Part shown: piece after piece, positions 20,913-32,326 of the stretch
How the letters are laid out: each line of letters begins with the position of its first letter
Numbering within the stretch: position 1 is the stretch's first letter
Assembly (NCBI GenBank): GCA_020466095.1
Contig: CM035808.1
Location: forward strand, 9,269,012 to 9,333,011
Origin: Chlorops oryzae
Taxonomy: Eukaryota; Arthropoda; Insecta; Diptera; Chloropidae
Direction: 5' to 3'
Length of the DNA: 64,000 nucleotides
Notes under the pieces: generated by a model
Told to the model about the DNA's origin: nothing
What the model saw: only the letters and a program-made list of their open reading frames with translations
The model's database searches: none
Made by a program: the position numbers and the translations under genes

Positions 20913-22654
20913 AACTCGATAATTTTGAGAGTGACCCGCGAGTCGACACGTTTCGCGAAAAACTGTTGCGCTTTTTGCTGAAATTGCTCGCTTTATTTAT
21001 GCTCAAATCGAGCTGTAAATTAAAAAAAAAAAAAAAAATTTTAATTCAATCAAGAAAATCGTTCTCGTTCTCGTTCGCTGTACGTCAATTTGCTTTTTGT
21101 TTGGAAGTCATTGTTCTGGGAATTACAAGTCCATAAATGCCTGGACTTATGTGTAGGCCGTTTATGGAATTGCAGTACAGAGAGCGTGCTCACTTATATG
21201 TATGTATATGAATCGGTATGTTGTAAGCTTATATCGACATTATCAATGAGACAATGGGCTACTTGCGACTAATCAACAGAATTTTACGTTCAAGTTCTTC
21301 TTATTTCCGTCTTAATTTGATAAAACTGACTAATGTGAATATGAATTAAACGTTTCTCCACATATTTACATTTATTTAAAAGGGATTTGCGTATAAAAAT
21401 TATACGCAGTTATCTTCCTTTTCGGAGACTTTCAAACGTTTTCAAAGATTACAAATAAAAATTCAAAAAAAATTCAAAAATGCCTAACAATTTAAGCCTG
21501 CAAGAACCATACGAACTTTCCCTTTATCGAAAACATGCTGCCAGCTGTAAGCAACATGTTGCTTTTTATGAGCTCGAGTGGCTATGAAAATATTGTTTGA
21601 GTGTATGTGAATAAATAATCGCGTTTAATTAAATTAATTGTTCAAATTCATTGAAAAAAGTCACTCGCTTTTAAGATTTTTGAGAATAATTTACGGAAAG
21701 AGCGAAATTCTTTTATGCTGGAATGAAGGAAGCAGTTCAAGCGATGAGTAACGAAAAATTAAAAGTGAACAATTAAGGCAATGAGGAAGGAAGCTGACTA
21801 TACGGACATAAATTTTTATGGAGAACTACCTTAACGTTTCCCGCTGGAAGTAAAAAATCGTTAAATTTTTAAATAAGCATCTTCCGATTTTCTTCAAATT
21901 AATTTTGATACATTTCTTTCGGTTTATGGGTAATGCCTACGAGCTTTCAAAAAAAGCATTTTGAAAAAGAAATTTTTTTGGGTATCATGGACATTCTGCT
22001 TTTGGTATTATAGATAATAACTTATTAATAAGGCCTTAGAACGCGAAAAAGGTATTGAAATTCGATTACGGCGGGATATAAAAGGAGATTAAAAGTAAAA
22101 TGAAAATTTTTAATATGACTTTAACATATTTCTTTTTGATGCTAAGACGTGGCTTAGAGGACTTGAATTTTTCTAAAAAAAAAAAACGCATCAAAAAGAG
22201 CTTTCGTTAATTTCATTTTTAAAAGACCGTCGTTCAATCATTTGTGCATACTTTTAGGATCAAAATAAATTCAAAATTATTTGAATTAATGGTTTTTCGT
22301 TGTTTTACTGATCAATTGCTTAATAATATGTTTATGTGATTCGTAAATATTTATTATTTGAGCTCGGATTTTGAATATTTTGAATTTTTTTGAATTATTT
22401 GAATTTATTGAATATTTTGAATGTTTTTGAATTTTTTTGCATTTAACTGTGCTTTTTGAATATTTTATTCACTGAAGTAGGCTTTTTCTGTTAATTTATA
22501 AATTCAACATTTTAAAAGGCATACTAAATCGAACTAATTTAGAATTTTTGACTGTGAATTTTTTGCATTTTTGATTGAATTTTTTGCATTTTTTTTTTTG
22601 AACCGTTTTGAATATTTTTTGAATATTTTTTTTGAATTTTTTGAATTTTTTACA
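20913..22654. other. Spacer between inverted arms, no gene
   Basis: The left part is the likely promoter region of the 20.3-kb gene; CATAAATAAAG on the minus strand near 20995 followed by TTTCAGC is a weak candidate core promoter. The rest is AT-rich with degenerate TTTTGAAT repeats at about 22370-22440. Confidence 0.4.
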
Positions 22655-23370
22655 TAAGGGGCATTCTTTTACAAATCGGACAAAAATTTAACTTCATGTC
22701 TCCGATTCCTCTGAAGAAAAAGATTCCACCAATATAAATGTTATGAAATGAAATAAACCTTTAATTGAAAAAAATGCATGTACTCCATTCTTAATAATTT
22801 GCCATATCACCATTAGTGTCTTAATCGAAATTATTTTCTCGATTTTTTTATTTCGAAACACTTGAAAATCTTAAAAAATTCATGGAAAACCTTTAATATC
22901 TTCCAAACAACTAAAAACGCCACTCTAGAAAAAATTTTGTTTTAAATAAAAAATTATAGCGCTCCGACTGGTACTTTGTAATTTTGATTTGATTTGGGGG
23001 ACCACCTTCAAAATTGCATTTGCAGGAATCAACTGCAGTTTCTTGGTATTTTTAACAAAAATGTGAAAAAACATTAAACGCTAGTTTGGAGCACATTTCA
23101 TTATCTATAAAACGGCGAACAAATGATTTGAATCGGATAAGTATATCCAAAGGTATGAGCTTTTAAGTAGAATAAGATTTCGTCAAAAATCAATTTTTCT
23201 GAAAACTTTAAGGTAACGGTTTGCGGTAAAAAAAATTTTTTGGAGAAAATCTAGTACTACATGTTGAATAGTATCGTATGTAGAAGCTGTAAACGAAAAT
23301 TGGTTCAATTAAAAAAAGGTCAATTCATTTTTCCCTTAATTTTGTCCGATTTGTAAAAGAATGCCCCATA
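22655..23370. mobile_element. TIR element of about 0.7 kb, GGGGCATTCTTTTACAAATC ends
   Basis: GGGGCATTCTTTTACAAATC continuing GGACAAAA at about 22658 is exactly inverted at about 23340-23367. No coding sequence lies inside. The target duplication is uncertain (AT or TA). Confidence 0.78.
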
Positions 23371-24473
23371 TTCAAATTCCGAGGCATATTTATTATCTTA
23401 TATTTCTTTTTGTATCTGACTTAAATGTAGCCCAATTGTCAATAATGTTGAATATCGTCTTTAATGAATTTAAGCGATCTCTACACCTCTGTAAAAAACA
23501 TAACTTCAAATCATGCTAAATTTTTTCTTTAAAACTAAACTTGCCATTTAGAGCCCGCCGTCATAAAATGTCAATTCGTTTTTCACGCCTGAAACGCCCT
23601 TATTTGTCATTTTAATTCAATTATCAGAAGCTCTAGTTTGCAGCACTTTTCTTATAGACTTTGGCCTTCAAAACGTGAAAAAAATATATTAAAAATTTCT
23701 TGTGGAAAGTTTTTTTTTTATATTGATTTTTGTAAAAAAAAAAAATGTATGGGAGTTTTGCGGCTTTTTCGATAAGAACTTGAGAATGGACCATCCGATT
23801 TGAAGAAATTATCCCTCAAATAAAAAAAAAGTTAATTATTCTAACATTTTTCCTGAATAGTTTTAAAATCGGTCAAGAAAATAAGAAACTGTAGAACCTT
23901 AAGCCCATGCGATCGAATCATAATACATATTTTTAAAGTATTTTTCTCTCACCATAAGCACATTTAATCTCTTGCGACTCGTTATATCCCGTTTTAAGTT
24001 CGCCCATGTCGATTTATAAAACTTACACCTATCCAATGCAAAAGTAAAGAAAATTATTTTCTAAAAAAACCAAATTTACCCAAGCATACTTATAGGCAAT
24101 TTCTAAAAAACCGCACCGCACAGTAGAGGCAATAAAATTGTACATGAAGTCATAGGTCGAAATCATAATTGAATAATTTAAATGGTAATTTCACTTTCCG
24201 AGTTTCTTGGCATCTTGATCCATTTTTTCACTAAGGCTAGTTTAAATTATCATAAAATTTATAAATACACAAAATTCTTTAAAGAATTTTTGCCCTGAAA
24301 AACAATCCACTTTCAACAGGGTACACTTTTTTTTTTGAAATTTTGTATCAGTAGGAATTGAGCTTTGACATTTGGGTATGTGTCAGTAGGTGTATATATT
24401 CTTCAGCAGTATCGAAAGATGTCGATTCGGACCTTCTCGATTACACTAGCTTACAGAATTTAAAACTTTCGCG
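23371..24473. other. Noncoding stretch
   Basis: AT-rich DNA. The words CGCCTGAAACGCCCTTATT (about 23587) and CGTCTGAAACGCCCTAATG (about 39632) are alike, which points to another dispersed repeat. No gene is seen. Confidence 0.4.
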
Positions 24474-24943
24474 AGAGCAGAGACGAAATGATGGTTTTAA
24501 GACTAAATTGAGTTCGCTGATCACGAAAATGGCATCCGTTTATGTTTATCATTTTTAGTTACCGAAAAAAATTAAAAAAATTTTTTTAGTACTTAAAAGT
24601 TAAAATGAAATTTTGAAAATTCAAAAAAAACCCAAAAAAGTCAACTTTTTTCAAGTTCAAATGCCTATAGCTCAAAAACTAAGATACCGATTGTAACAAA
24701 TGATATATCGTTGCAAAGGGTACAGTTTTCTGCTTCATGCAGATATTTTATTTTATATATATATTTTATATATTTTAATTAGACGAGCCGTTTTGGAGTT
24801 ATTTGGCAAAATCTTGTAAAGTATCCAAAAAACACGTTTTTTGCCCATAGCTCAAAAACTATTCTTTGGGGGAAAAAACGGATGCCATTTTCGTGATCAG
24901 CGAACTCAATTTAGTTTAAAAACCATCATTTCGTCTCTGCTCT
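24474..24943. mobile_element. Foldback element with TIRs of about 65 bp
   Basis: The left arm begins AGAGCAGAGACGAAATGATG and continues to GGCATCCGTTT; the right arm is its inverse with only a few mismatches. Inside, ATAGCTCAAAAACTA occurs twice in direct orientation (about 24667 and 24846). The open frame at 24358-24558 lies partly over the left arm and is not a gene. Confidence 0.82.
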
Positions 24944-25280
24944 TTTTTTTTGTTAACTAGTGTTATCAATTAATCTGTTTGTCAGTCCACCGGTCCTGAT
25001 TTCTGTCCGTTTTTCCTTCTACCTAGCTATGGCGGTCTCACCTCTCAATTGTCTGAATCAATCGAATTGAAAAGTGGTCGTTATTGTGTCCGTAACTTTT
25101 AGTTTTCAAGAGTTGTAAAAAGAAGCTTCGAATTTATTTATTTACTTATTTAGAAAAGGTAAGAATCTGACCATATCAAAGTCGATAGTACTTTTCTTTC
25201 TTGATTTCCATTGACTTTTTAGAGGGACCATTTAAGATTATAAACGTAAATATTTTATAAATATATCCCGTCAGCGGGCT
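24944..25280. other. Noncoding stretch with CTGTCCG-type repeat fragment
   Basis: The words TCTGTTTGTCAGTCC and TTTCTGTCCGTTTTTCC at 24973-25015 resemble the dispersed CTGTCCG repeat at 19860-20111. No gene is seen. Confidence 0.4.
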
Positions 25281-25995
25281 TCATAAAGAGTCTGAAAATC
25301 CTTTTTTAATAAGCCTTTTTTCAAAGTTTTATATCTCTAAAAACTAATTAAGATAAGAAGATGAAACAAACGTTGATTGATTGCTAATATAACAGGAAAT
25401 CAAAAAAAATTTTTTTTAATTTTTACACTGAGAAAAATTTTCCCACAAAACTAAAAAGACAATTTAAACAATTTTTTTCAGTGTTTTCCCAGTTTGACGC
25501 AGCTCTACAAATTTTTTTTTAAAATACCTCTAAGTATTTGCTTTCATTAAAAAAAAAGTTTGATTCAAATTAAATGGCGCAACAGTGAGATATTCTAAAA
25601 TTTACAAGTGCACATAGATGCTCTAGTACTAATATCCAGTACAAATGTGCGAATGATACAAAACACATGATACACTCATACGGCATGCTTTTAAAAATTT
25701 AATATCTCCAGAAATAATTAAGATAAAAAGATGAAACAAATATCAACTTATTTTTAATAAAACAAGAAATATAGAAAAAATATTTTTAAATTTTACACTG
25801 AGAAAAATTTTTGCACAAAAAAGAAAACAAAAATTTAACTATTTTTTTCAGTGTATTTCAGTTTTTGTAAAACCTTTTGAATGTTTAAAAAAAATACCTT
25901 GTTTTATTAACAATAAGCCACTGTTTGTTTCATCTTTTTATCTTAATTATTTCTTGAGATGTAAAATTTTTAAAAGCCCTGAAAATAAACCCTTT
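25281..25995. repeat. Dispersed repeat family R1, two forward units and one inverse end
   Basis: AATTAAGATAAnAAGATGAAACAAA-like cores occur at about 25347 and 25721 (forward) and 25925 (inverse). Each forward unit is followed by ACACTGAGAAAAATTTT and, further on, TTTTTTTCAGTG, which pair with each other. Related units lie at about 51310-51530, 55640-55960 (inverse), 57290-57560 and 61180-61690. There is no coding capacity. The inverse end makes 25690-25995 a palindromic element. Confidence 0.7.
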
Positions 25996-27414
25996 TCTGA
26001 ACTAAATTTATTTATGTGGCAAACAAGATTTCGATAAAAGTAAATTAGTTTTCCATCCAAAGGCATAATTAGTTCAATTTGTAAATCATCGGTGCTGGAG
26101 TATAAAGCATTTAACGGTTATGGAAGCATAAATCACTCTCAACGAATAAAAAAAAAACAAAACAAACAAATGCATAAATATATTTACTTACGTGTATATA
26201 AAGGATAGGAGACATGGTGAAAACTGAATAAACAAAAGCATTAAAAATATTTAATAAAAAAAAGAACAAATCGAAATGGCCTTACACAATGAGCGTTTTT
26301 GATATTTATCGAAATTTTCGCTGTGATCGCTTGCTCTCAACAGTCGGAAAACCAAGCCGAAAGCGAGTGGTAGTGGAAACTGTTGTCGGGTGGTCTTCTG
26401 AAGAATTTTTTCTTCTTATTTGCATATAGAGGAAAAATAAAAATTTTAAAAAAATCGAAAAATTATTTTTTTTTTGGTTTTTCTGCAAAAATATTCGGTT
26501 GTGATAGATTGCTAATTCGAAAAATAAAAATAAAAATAAATAAAATAAAATAAATAATAAATTCGAAAAGACATTCAAAAGTTAGGATAACGAAAAATTT
26601 AGATGAACATTTTTCTGCAATTTATCGTTTCCATTTACATCACGAACTAATTGGAAAACATAAATCGAATGAATTATGATCAATGTAAATAAACTCATAT
26701 AAAATAAAAATAAAAAATTAACAAATTAATTAAAATTAAATGCTAAAAATAATTCCAAAATATAATAAAAAAGTTTTCTGTACACAGAGCAGAAAAGCTT
26801 CCCCTTGGGAAAGCAAAAACCGTGGGAGCAGCTCGTGTAATCCTGAGCCATACGGAGCCGATCTATAAGATCTTTTATATGGGACGACGATATTTTGTGT
26901 ATTTCAACGCCTCATTGAGAACAACAATAAACTGAATTGTGTATCATACTACATACATACATACATATGTGTCGACCAGCTGGCACAGTGCCAACGATCA
27001 AAAGATTCAAAATCGGTGTTGTCGTACGGTTTACGTTTCATCAGCCCAAATGAAAGTAGCACAGCGACAAAACAAAAATTATTGGAATTCGGGAGCAAAT
27101 GCGCAGATATGTTTAATTTTTTATTTTTATTTCGCCTTTTTTTTTCATAGAATAAATGTCAGAATTTTCGAAATCGCACAAGGCAAGAGCATAACAACAG
27201 GTGGATAAGAGTGCCTAAGTCAAAATAAAATTTCAAAGTCACAGCCTCAAAAATAAGAGAACCTGACACTGAGGAACTCAGCTGATGCTGACGTTGACGT
27301 TTTCCGTTGACTCTGACTCATCGCCTGTCATACATACGTGCTTCTATGCAAGAATCGGTCGTTTGCATTTAAAAAATTCATATTTGAAATACCTAATAGT
27401 TTCAAAATATCTTT
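25996..27414. other. Noncoding stretch upstream of the 27.4-kb ORF
   Basis: A/T-rich tracts, then an ACAT microsatellite at about 26948-26966. The open frames at 26306-26578 (-) and 26939-27208 (+) are low-complexity and not convincing. Confidence 0.45.
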
Positions 27415-28687
27415 ATGGACATGCATCAGCAATGTGAACCACACGGAACCACCTCATTTATAGCCACACCGAATGCGGAACACTTCGCCAGCGACGATAC
27501 AAACGAAGCCGAGGATGAAATTGCGAATTTATTAAGCCTTAAATTGAAGAAACCAAAACACTGGAACTGGGAGCTGAGTACATCACGTGCTTGCTCAAAT
27601 ATTGCACTGCCGCGTATACTGCTCTATGACCATAAGGGAAATCTTCTCATCGATGTGAATAGTCAAGAAGAACAGGTTTTCAAAGAACCCAACATATTAG
27701 CCGCACGAAGATCGCAGAGCAGTGCTCGTGTGGGTAATCAAAAACGCTTGAGCCGTTCGTCGACTGTGAACCTTTCGCATTCCATACGACAACAATTGAA
27801 TCAGGAATTCAATGGACTTCAAATCGATGAGGCCAACACTCCCTCCAGTCAGCTCTCACCCATCAACAGATCAACACTTAACTCAATAAAATCTCCTTCA
27901 TTAGATACCACCACCGCTTCGTCATGCATTGATTTCTTTACGAACGATCTATCCGACTGTAAGATTGATCGTCGTTCGAGCTCGCTGAGAAGTGTTCGCT
28001 TCAAGGACGACGATCGATCGAAAGCATCGACAGTCACGCTACCTCTGAATGATATACAAACACCGCCACAATCGAGCGTAACGACACCAACTACCTCATC
28101 TTCGGGGGGCCGACGTGAAAAACGTCGTTATCGTCGATCACGCAGCTCGGGACGATCATCGTCGATCAATTCGCCCTCGATACTCGAACGTTTCAGTTTT
28201 AACAAAGGACGATTCTCATCGCCCGAATATGCCGAAGAGCATGAAGTCTTTAAGCCACCACGTTATGTGCTGCGTACAAGCAAAGCTGGCACTTTGCTTG
28301 TACAAGAAGATAGCTTCAATCGTTGTCGTCGTCGCCGCCTAAGACCCAAAACATTCTTTCAGTGAAAATTCACAAAACGAAATTTTACCGAGACGACGAC
28401 GATCGAACAGTTTTCTACAAATACCTGAAAATATTCCGCCAAAACAATTGCAGCCTGATGATATGGACGACTCCAGTATTGCAGCTAGTGCTGATAATCT
28501 TTCGGGAAAGAAAAACAAGCGAAAAATGTATACACGAAGGCATCGCACTGACATCGACCTCTGTACGCCTTCGTCGTCGGAAGAGGAATTCGAAGACGCT
28601 GGAAGTCGTTTAGATATATTGAACCGACTTTCCGGGACCCAACAAAATTATGGGAACCTTAAGAAACGATTGAAGGGAGGTTGGTAG
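27415..28687 (+). CDS. Ser/Arg-rich disordered protein, ORF with a one-base frame break near 28363
   Basis: The first frame (27415-28365, 316 aa) starts MDMHQQCEPHGTTSF and is rich in Ser, Thr, Arg and Asn. It has an ordered-looking patch at 49-85 (KPKHWNWEL ... LPRILLYDHKGNLLIDV) and Arg/Ser tracts later, and stops at TTCTTTCAGTGA. Shifting one base gives a second open stretch to 28687 (106 codons) in the same style: ENSQNEILPRRRRSNSF, then DDMDDSSIAASADNLS and a final acidic SSSEEEFEDAG segment. Together they would make about 422 residues. An assembly indel, a null allele or +1 frameshifting at the TGA are possible; an intron looks unlikely because no suitable donor was seen. The segment CTTTCAG could be an acceptor. 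An AATAAA lies at about 29243. I do not recognise the protein. Confidence 0.55.
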
Positions 28688-28943
28688 TACTTTTTTTTTT
28701 TTTTTCATTGGAGCAAGAACGTCGTTTTTGCCTAACGATGTCCTATTTTCTTTAAAGCAGTTCCATTACACCCGGGAAATGATGTCTTCCATCCATACGG
28801 AAGCCCCACTGAACGCTAGAAGGCTCCGTTATGATATGATGGATGAGAAAAATGTCTTGTGATTTAAGTGAAAAATTCATTATTTCAAATAACTTGTTAA
28901 ATGTTACATGAATACTCTTGTATGAAGCACTGCATCATTGATA

Positions 28944-29096
28944 CAGTGAAGTCCCTCATAAGTGAACATCAACTTTTGATGATGGAAAATTCTCGCTTAT
29001 CGTTTTCTAATCCAACTCAATAGAGAATTCTTCCCATCTTTTTCGATTTGAATGTTTAAAATTTAATGAGAATGTCCACTTATGGGGGACTCGAAT
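28944..29096. mobile_element. Truncated TA/CAGT MITE
   Basis: The left end TA-CAGTGAAGTCCCTCATAAGTG pairs with CACTTATGGGGGACT at about 29077-29091. The right terminal CACTGTA is missing, so the right end is decayed. End style matches the pogo-like group. It lies in what may be the 3' UTR of the 27.4-kb gene. Confidence 0.55.
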
Positions 29097-29450
29097 AGAC
29101 ATATATAGTCGATGAAATAAGAATATCCAAAATGATATTTAAAAAGCAAAATGGAAATATTAACAGATTTTTTGTTATCCCTTATTCATATGTAATTCAC
29201 TTTTAGTCCTAGTAAATAATTTTAATTAATTAAAAAATGTAAATAAATGACGTAATAATTCAGAACAGATTAAGAATTTTTCAATGGAAAAGAAATTGAA
29301 AGTAGGTACTTAGTATGAAAAATAATGAGTAAGAATGAATTCTTTGATGAGAAAAAAATTTGAAAATTTTTTCCGGTAGTAAAGTATTTCCAAGGACGTT
29401 TTCATGTTTAACGTTGAAATGTTAGAAAGGGCGCTCTGTCAGATGATTGA

Positions 29451-29719
29451 GGGAGTTTCGTTGGTTGGTTGGTTGGTTGAAGTGGCTGCCACTTAGGCCA
29501 TTAATCGGCCCATTGTGATACCAAGGAGGTTTTCTTGTGTTTGTGTGAGTGTATGTATTTTTATGTAGTGTGCCCTAATTTGCGATTTTTTGAAAAACCA
29601 GTGCTAGGCTTGGAACATTACACTCCGTTTCGCCTGTGCCGGGAATCGAACCTCGGACCCTGGGATCAAGAGCATAGCACGCATCCCCTACGCTATCCCA
29701 GAGCCACGGGAGTTTCGTT
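29451..29719 (-). mobile_element. tRNA-derived SINE (family S1) with 12-bp target duplication
   Basis: The SINE body is 29463-29707, flanked by GGGAGTTTCGTT on both sides (29451-29462 and 29708-29719). Read on the minus strand it starts GTGGCTCTGGGATAGCGTAG, with A box TAGCGTAGGGG (29685-29695) and B box GGTTCGATTCC (29642-29652). An unrelated middle follows, then a tail ending GGCAGCCACTTCAACC and (AACC)n. A second copy is at 51957-52198. Confidence 0.9.
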
Positions 29720-29847
29720 AGAATCAAATCTTTTGATTTTTTTCAGTTTCTATTTAGGAATATTTTCAAATGACTTCAATCAATTTTGCTGTTATGTAAA
29801 GGCATCGTGACGTGCGTGAGTGGAAAATTCTATGAAATTTACTCAAA

Positions 29848-30620
29848 CCATTCAACGCCTGTCAGGAATTGTTTGAAGTAAATTTATAAAAAAAAACCAA
29901 AAATCCAAAAAAAATCTTTGAAAAAATCAAAAACTGAAAGAAAAAAAAAAATGAAAAATATAATTATAATTCTAACGGCTTTGTTAATCGCTGCTGCTGC
30001 AGTCAAGGCCGATTTGCTCGATTGCGATGAGAAGAAATTGCCCTCATTGAAGGATGTTCCGATTATCGGAACGAAAGTTGCCAGCGAAGAAATCATAAGC
30101 GGCGAGCACGAGGTACGGGATTTCTTTAAGAATATCGGATGTAAGATCAAGGAAGGCGCCGAAAAGGTCTCTGACGGTGCGAAGAAGCTTGGCAGCGATA
30201 TAAAGGATGGCGCTAAGAAATTAGGTGAGAAGGCAAAAGATTTGGGTGCCGACATCAAAACTAAATTCAACGATTTTAAGGATAAACTGTCCAAAGACTC
30301 TGAGGAGGAGGAGGAGGTAACTGTGCTCGGAAAGGCTTCGCTGCGAGAAAGTATCGAAATCATTAATCCGGATATTCTTAAGGCTGAACAACAATGTGGC
30401 CATGGATATATTCTAGATGCCTTGGGCAATTGCAGTAAATTGCGAAAGTAATTTTTGTTTTTTTTTTTTAGTCACAACATTCCTAAATAAAATTCTTTAT
30501 GTAAAATTCATGTAGAAACATGTGGCAGCGTTTTAAAATTGGGCACAGTATTTATAAACCAAAGAGAATAATAAAAAATTTTTGAATAATTTTTTATCAT
30601 ATTTCAACGTTGATATTTTG
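29848..30620 (+). repeat. Right arm of the inverted gene duplication
   Basis: This arm mirrors 20112-20912. Homology starts near ACCATTCAACGCC on the left and fades after TCAACGTTGATAT on the right. Confidence 0.88.
29951..30451 (+). CDS. Secreted 11-mer-repeat helical protein, 166 aa (family member 4)
   Basis: The start ATG at 29951 gives a signal peptide MKNIIIILTALLIAAAAVKA; the in-frame codons upstream have no ATG and translate a Lys-rich A-tract, so this start is preferred. Architecture is as in the copy at 20300-20800: Cys25, FFKNIGCKIKEGA with Cys64, three 11-mers at 75-107, an acidic run and a CxxGYxLDxxGxC ending. Differences from that copy are two conservative changes in the signal peptide and Thr to Ile near residue 48. 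The stop is followed by an AATAAA at 30486-30491. Near-identity of coding and flanking DNA says the duplication or a conversion event is recent. Function is unknown. Confidence 0.87.
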   Translation: MKNIIIILTALLIAAAAVKADLLDCDEKKLPSLKDVPIIGTKVASEEIISGEHEVRDFFKNIGCKIKEGAEKVSDGAKKLGSDIKDGAKKLGEKAKDLGADIKTKFNDFKDKLSKDSEEEEEVTVLGKASLRESIEIINPDILKAEQQCGHGYILDALGNCSKLRK

Positions 30621-31149
30621 GTAATCGAATAATCAGGTGAATTTGCGTTTGTTAATTCTGGGAAATTCTAGAGGATTTTATTTACTCGCTGACTTTACGC
30701 TTTGACTTTCATTGGAAGATGTTGCAAAATTGAAATGAAATTTGAGCTTCGCAGCCTGTGGGCGATGGAAAAAAAAATTGAATATATGAAAATAAAACAA
30801 GTAAATTGAATTTTTTGGAGAGCACTATCTAATTATCAAAAACTTGTCAGAAATATGCCATACCTTGTTTATGTAACAGCTTGAGTGCATCCATACCGAG
30901 AAAAAAGAATGGATTCTTGGTCTTAACATCTGGATTTATATCGATTTTTAAGTATGCCAAACCAAACATTTAAGAGACTTAAGGTCTACGAATATATGCA
31001 AAACCTTTTTACATATTATAGAAAGAAGATTGATTTCCCGCTCAGGATCTACGTTTAAATGTTATGCCTGCTATTTCCATAAAAACAATGTGAGTGTGAA
31101 TTATGAATAAATGTGCTAAACATAGAAATATGGAACAAAGGAAGGTCGA
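30621..31149. other. Intergenic stretch
   Basis: AT-rich DNA with no gene between the inverted-duplication arm and the promoter duplication. Confidence 0.5.
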
Positions 31150-31632
31150 TTGTAGTACTTATCGTTCCAAGCAGGGACTATAAATAGTCATAAAATTCAA
31201 TTTCTATATCTTTCATTTTGCTCAAATTGAGATTTTTATTCAAAACTCAGAAAATAATCATTACATTCAGAATTCTATTTTTTCTTAAAATTTTTTTTTT
31301 TTGGAAGTCAAATAACAATCAACGTTTGATTAAACTTATTTGTTAATTTTTAATGGCAAACATTAATGCGTAGGAACCTACAGCCAATTCATCTTCGGAT
31401 GTATCATAATGCAATTTTGAGTTGTGACTGCTTTTTTGTGGAATTACGGGTCGTATCATACGATATAAAAAAAAAAAAAAGAAGAGGTTCAACAATACTA
31501 AGCTACGAAAACAAAAAAAAAAACTTTGTTTACGCAAACTACAATTTTACACAACATCGGATGTTTTATACATTAAGTCGAACTCGAACCTTCACTTGCC
31601 AATGCGAAGCATTGCATCGCCTTTTTTTTGTC

Positions 31633-31698
31633 TATATAAAGCCAAGCTCGACGCTTCAGGCCTTTCAGTCTCGTTTTGTGCGCGTGACCATTCGGTTG
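31633..31698 (+). promoter_or_regulatory. Core promoter copy 1: TATA, initiator, DPE-like
   Basis: TATATAAAG at 31633-31641 and TTTCAGTC with the start A at 31667 give TATAAA at about -32. GGTTG at +28 to +32 (31694-31698) fits the downstream promoter element RGWYV. About 25-35 bases upstream of the TATA box, AATGCGAAGCATT is a perfect inverted pair that may be a factor site. The same elements recur at equal spacing in copy 2. Confidence 0.78.
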
Positions 31699-31887
31699 GT
31701 TTTCGGTAGTCGTGGATCGCGGAGTGTTTAGTGAAGTGAGTGCGCCGGGCAAGTGAGTTTGTTTGTATGCATGTATGCATAAGTGCGTCGCGCTCTCGCG
31801 TTTCTCTCTTGCAGTGTAAAGCGTAAACCGTTCGTTTCTTCGATTTCGTTTAGTGCGTATCAAAATGCATCGCTAACATTTGTGAAT
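31667..31887 (+). other. Noncoding first exon, copy 1 (221 nt)
   Basis: The exon runs from the initiator A to the splice donor GTGAGTAAC at 31888. There is no long ORF. Small upstream ORFs start at ATGs near 31767 (19 codons, beginning MHVCISASRSRVSLL) and 31775 (14 codons, MHKCVALSRF). The downstream coding exon is not identified. The 68-codon ORF at 37908 is one candidate, and an exon beyond the window cannot be excluded. Confidence 0.6.
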
Positions 31888-32156
31888 GTGAGTAACTTTG
31901 TTTTAAATTTTCTTTCTAACAATGTTATAGTGCATTTTTTTTTGCTAAAAATATAGGAATTTGTTATGCTTTGATTTTATATCGTCTCCTTATGCAACGT
32001 GAATGCTAACATTTTAATTTACGTTCATTTCGTTTAAATAAATCATGAACTTCTGAAAGGTGCAACTTAATTTCAGTTCGATTTTTGTGATTTGTTCTGA
32101 CTTAAAAGTAGGTTTTTTGAGATTCATCTACTAATGATTTTATTTACAGTCAAACT

Positions 32157-32326
32157 TCCATTACTCGAACTTCTAAAACTCGAGTTTTCTATAATTCGAC
32201 TGAATCGGATGGCAATAACGAATATTTTATCATATATGTATACGAATTCGTTTCCATAACTCGAAGCCTCTATAACTCGAACTATTTCTTTGGATAACGT
32301 TGCATTGAGCTATGGAAGTTTGACTG
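32157..32326. mobile_element. 170-bp TA/CAGT MITE, copy 1
   Basis: Ends CAGTCAAACTTCCATTACTC and the inverse of CAGTCAAACTTCCATAGCTC are flanked by TA. Inside, CTCGAACT/ATTCGA words repeat in both orientations. It lies in the putative intron after first exon copy 1. Confidence 0.8.

Noticed and set aside
28323..28613. 96-codon ORF in the third frame after the 27.4-kb ORF
   Set aside because: The neighbouring frame ending at 28687 keeps the Ser/Asp/Arg-rich style of the upstream ORF and is the better continuation.
29630..29707. Functional tRNA gene on the minus strand
   Set aside because: It is the head of a SINE with a tail and target duplication, and a second full copy exists at 52.1 kb.
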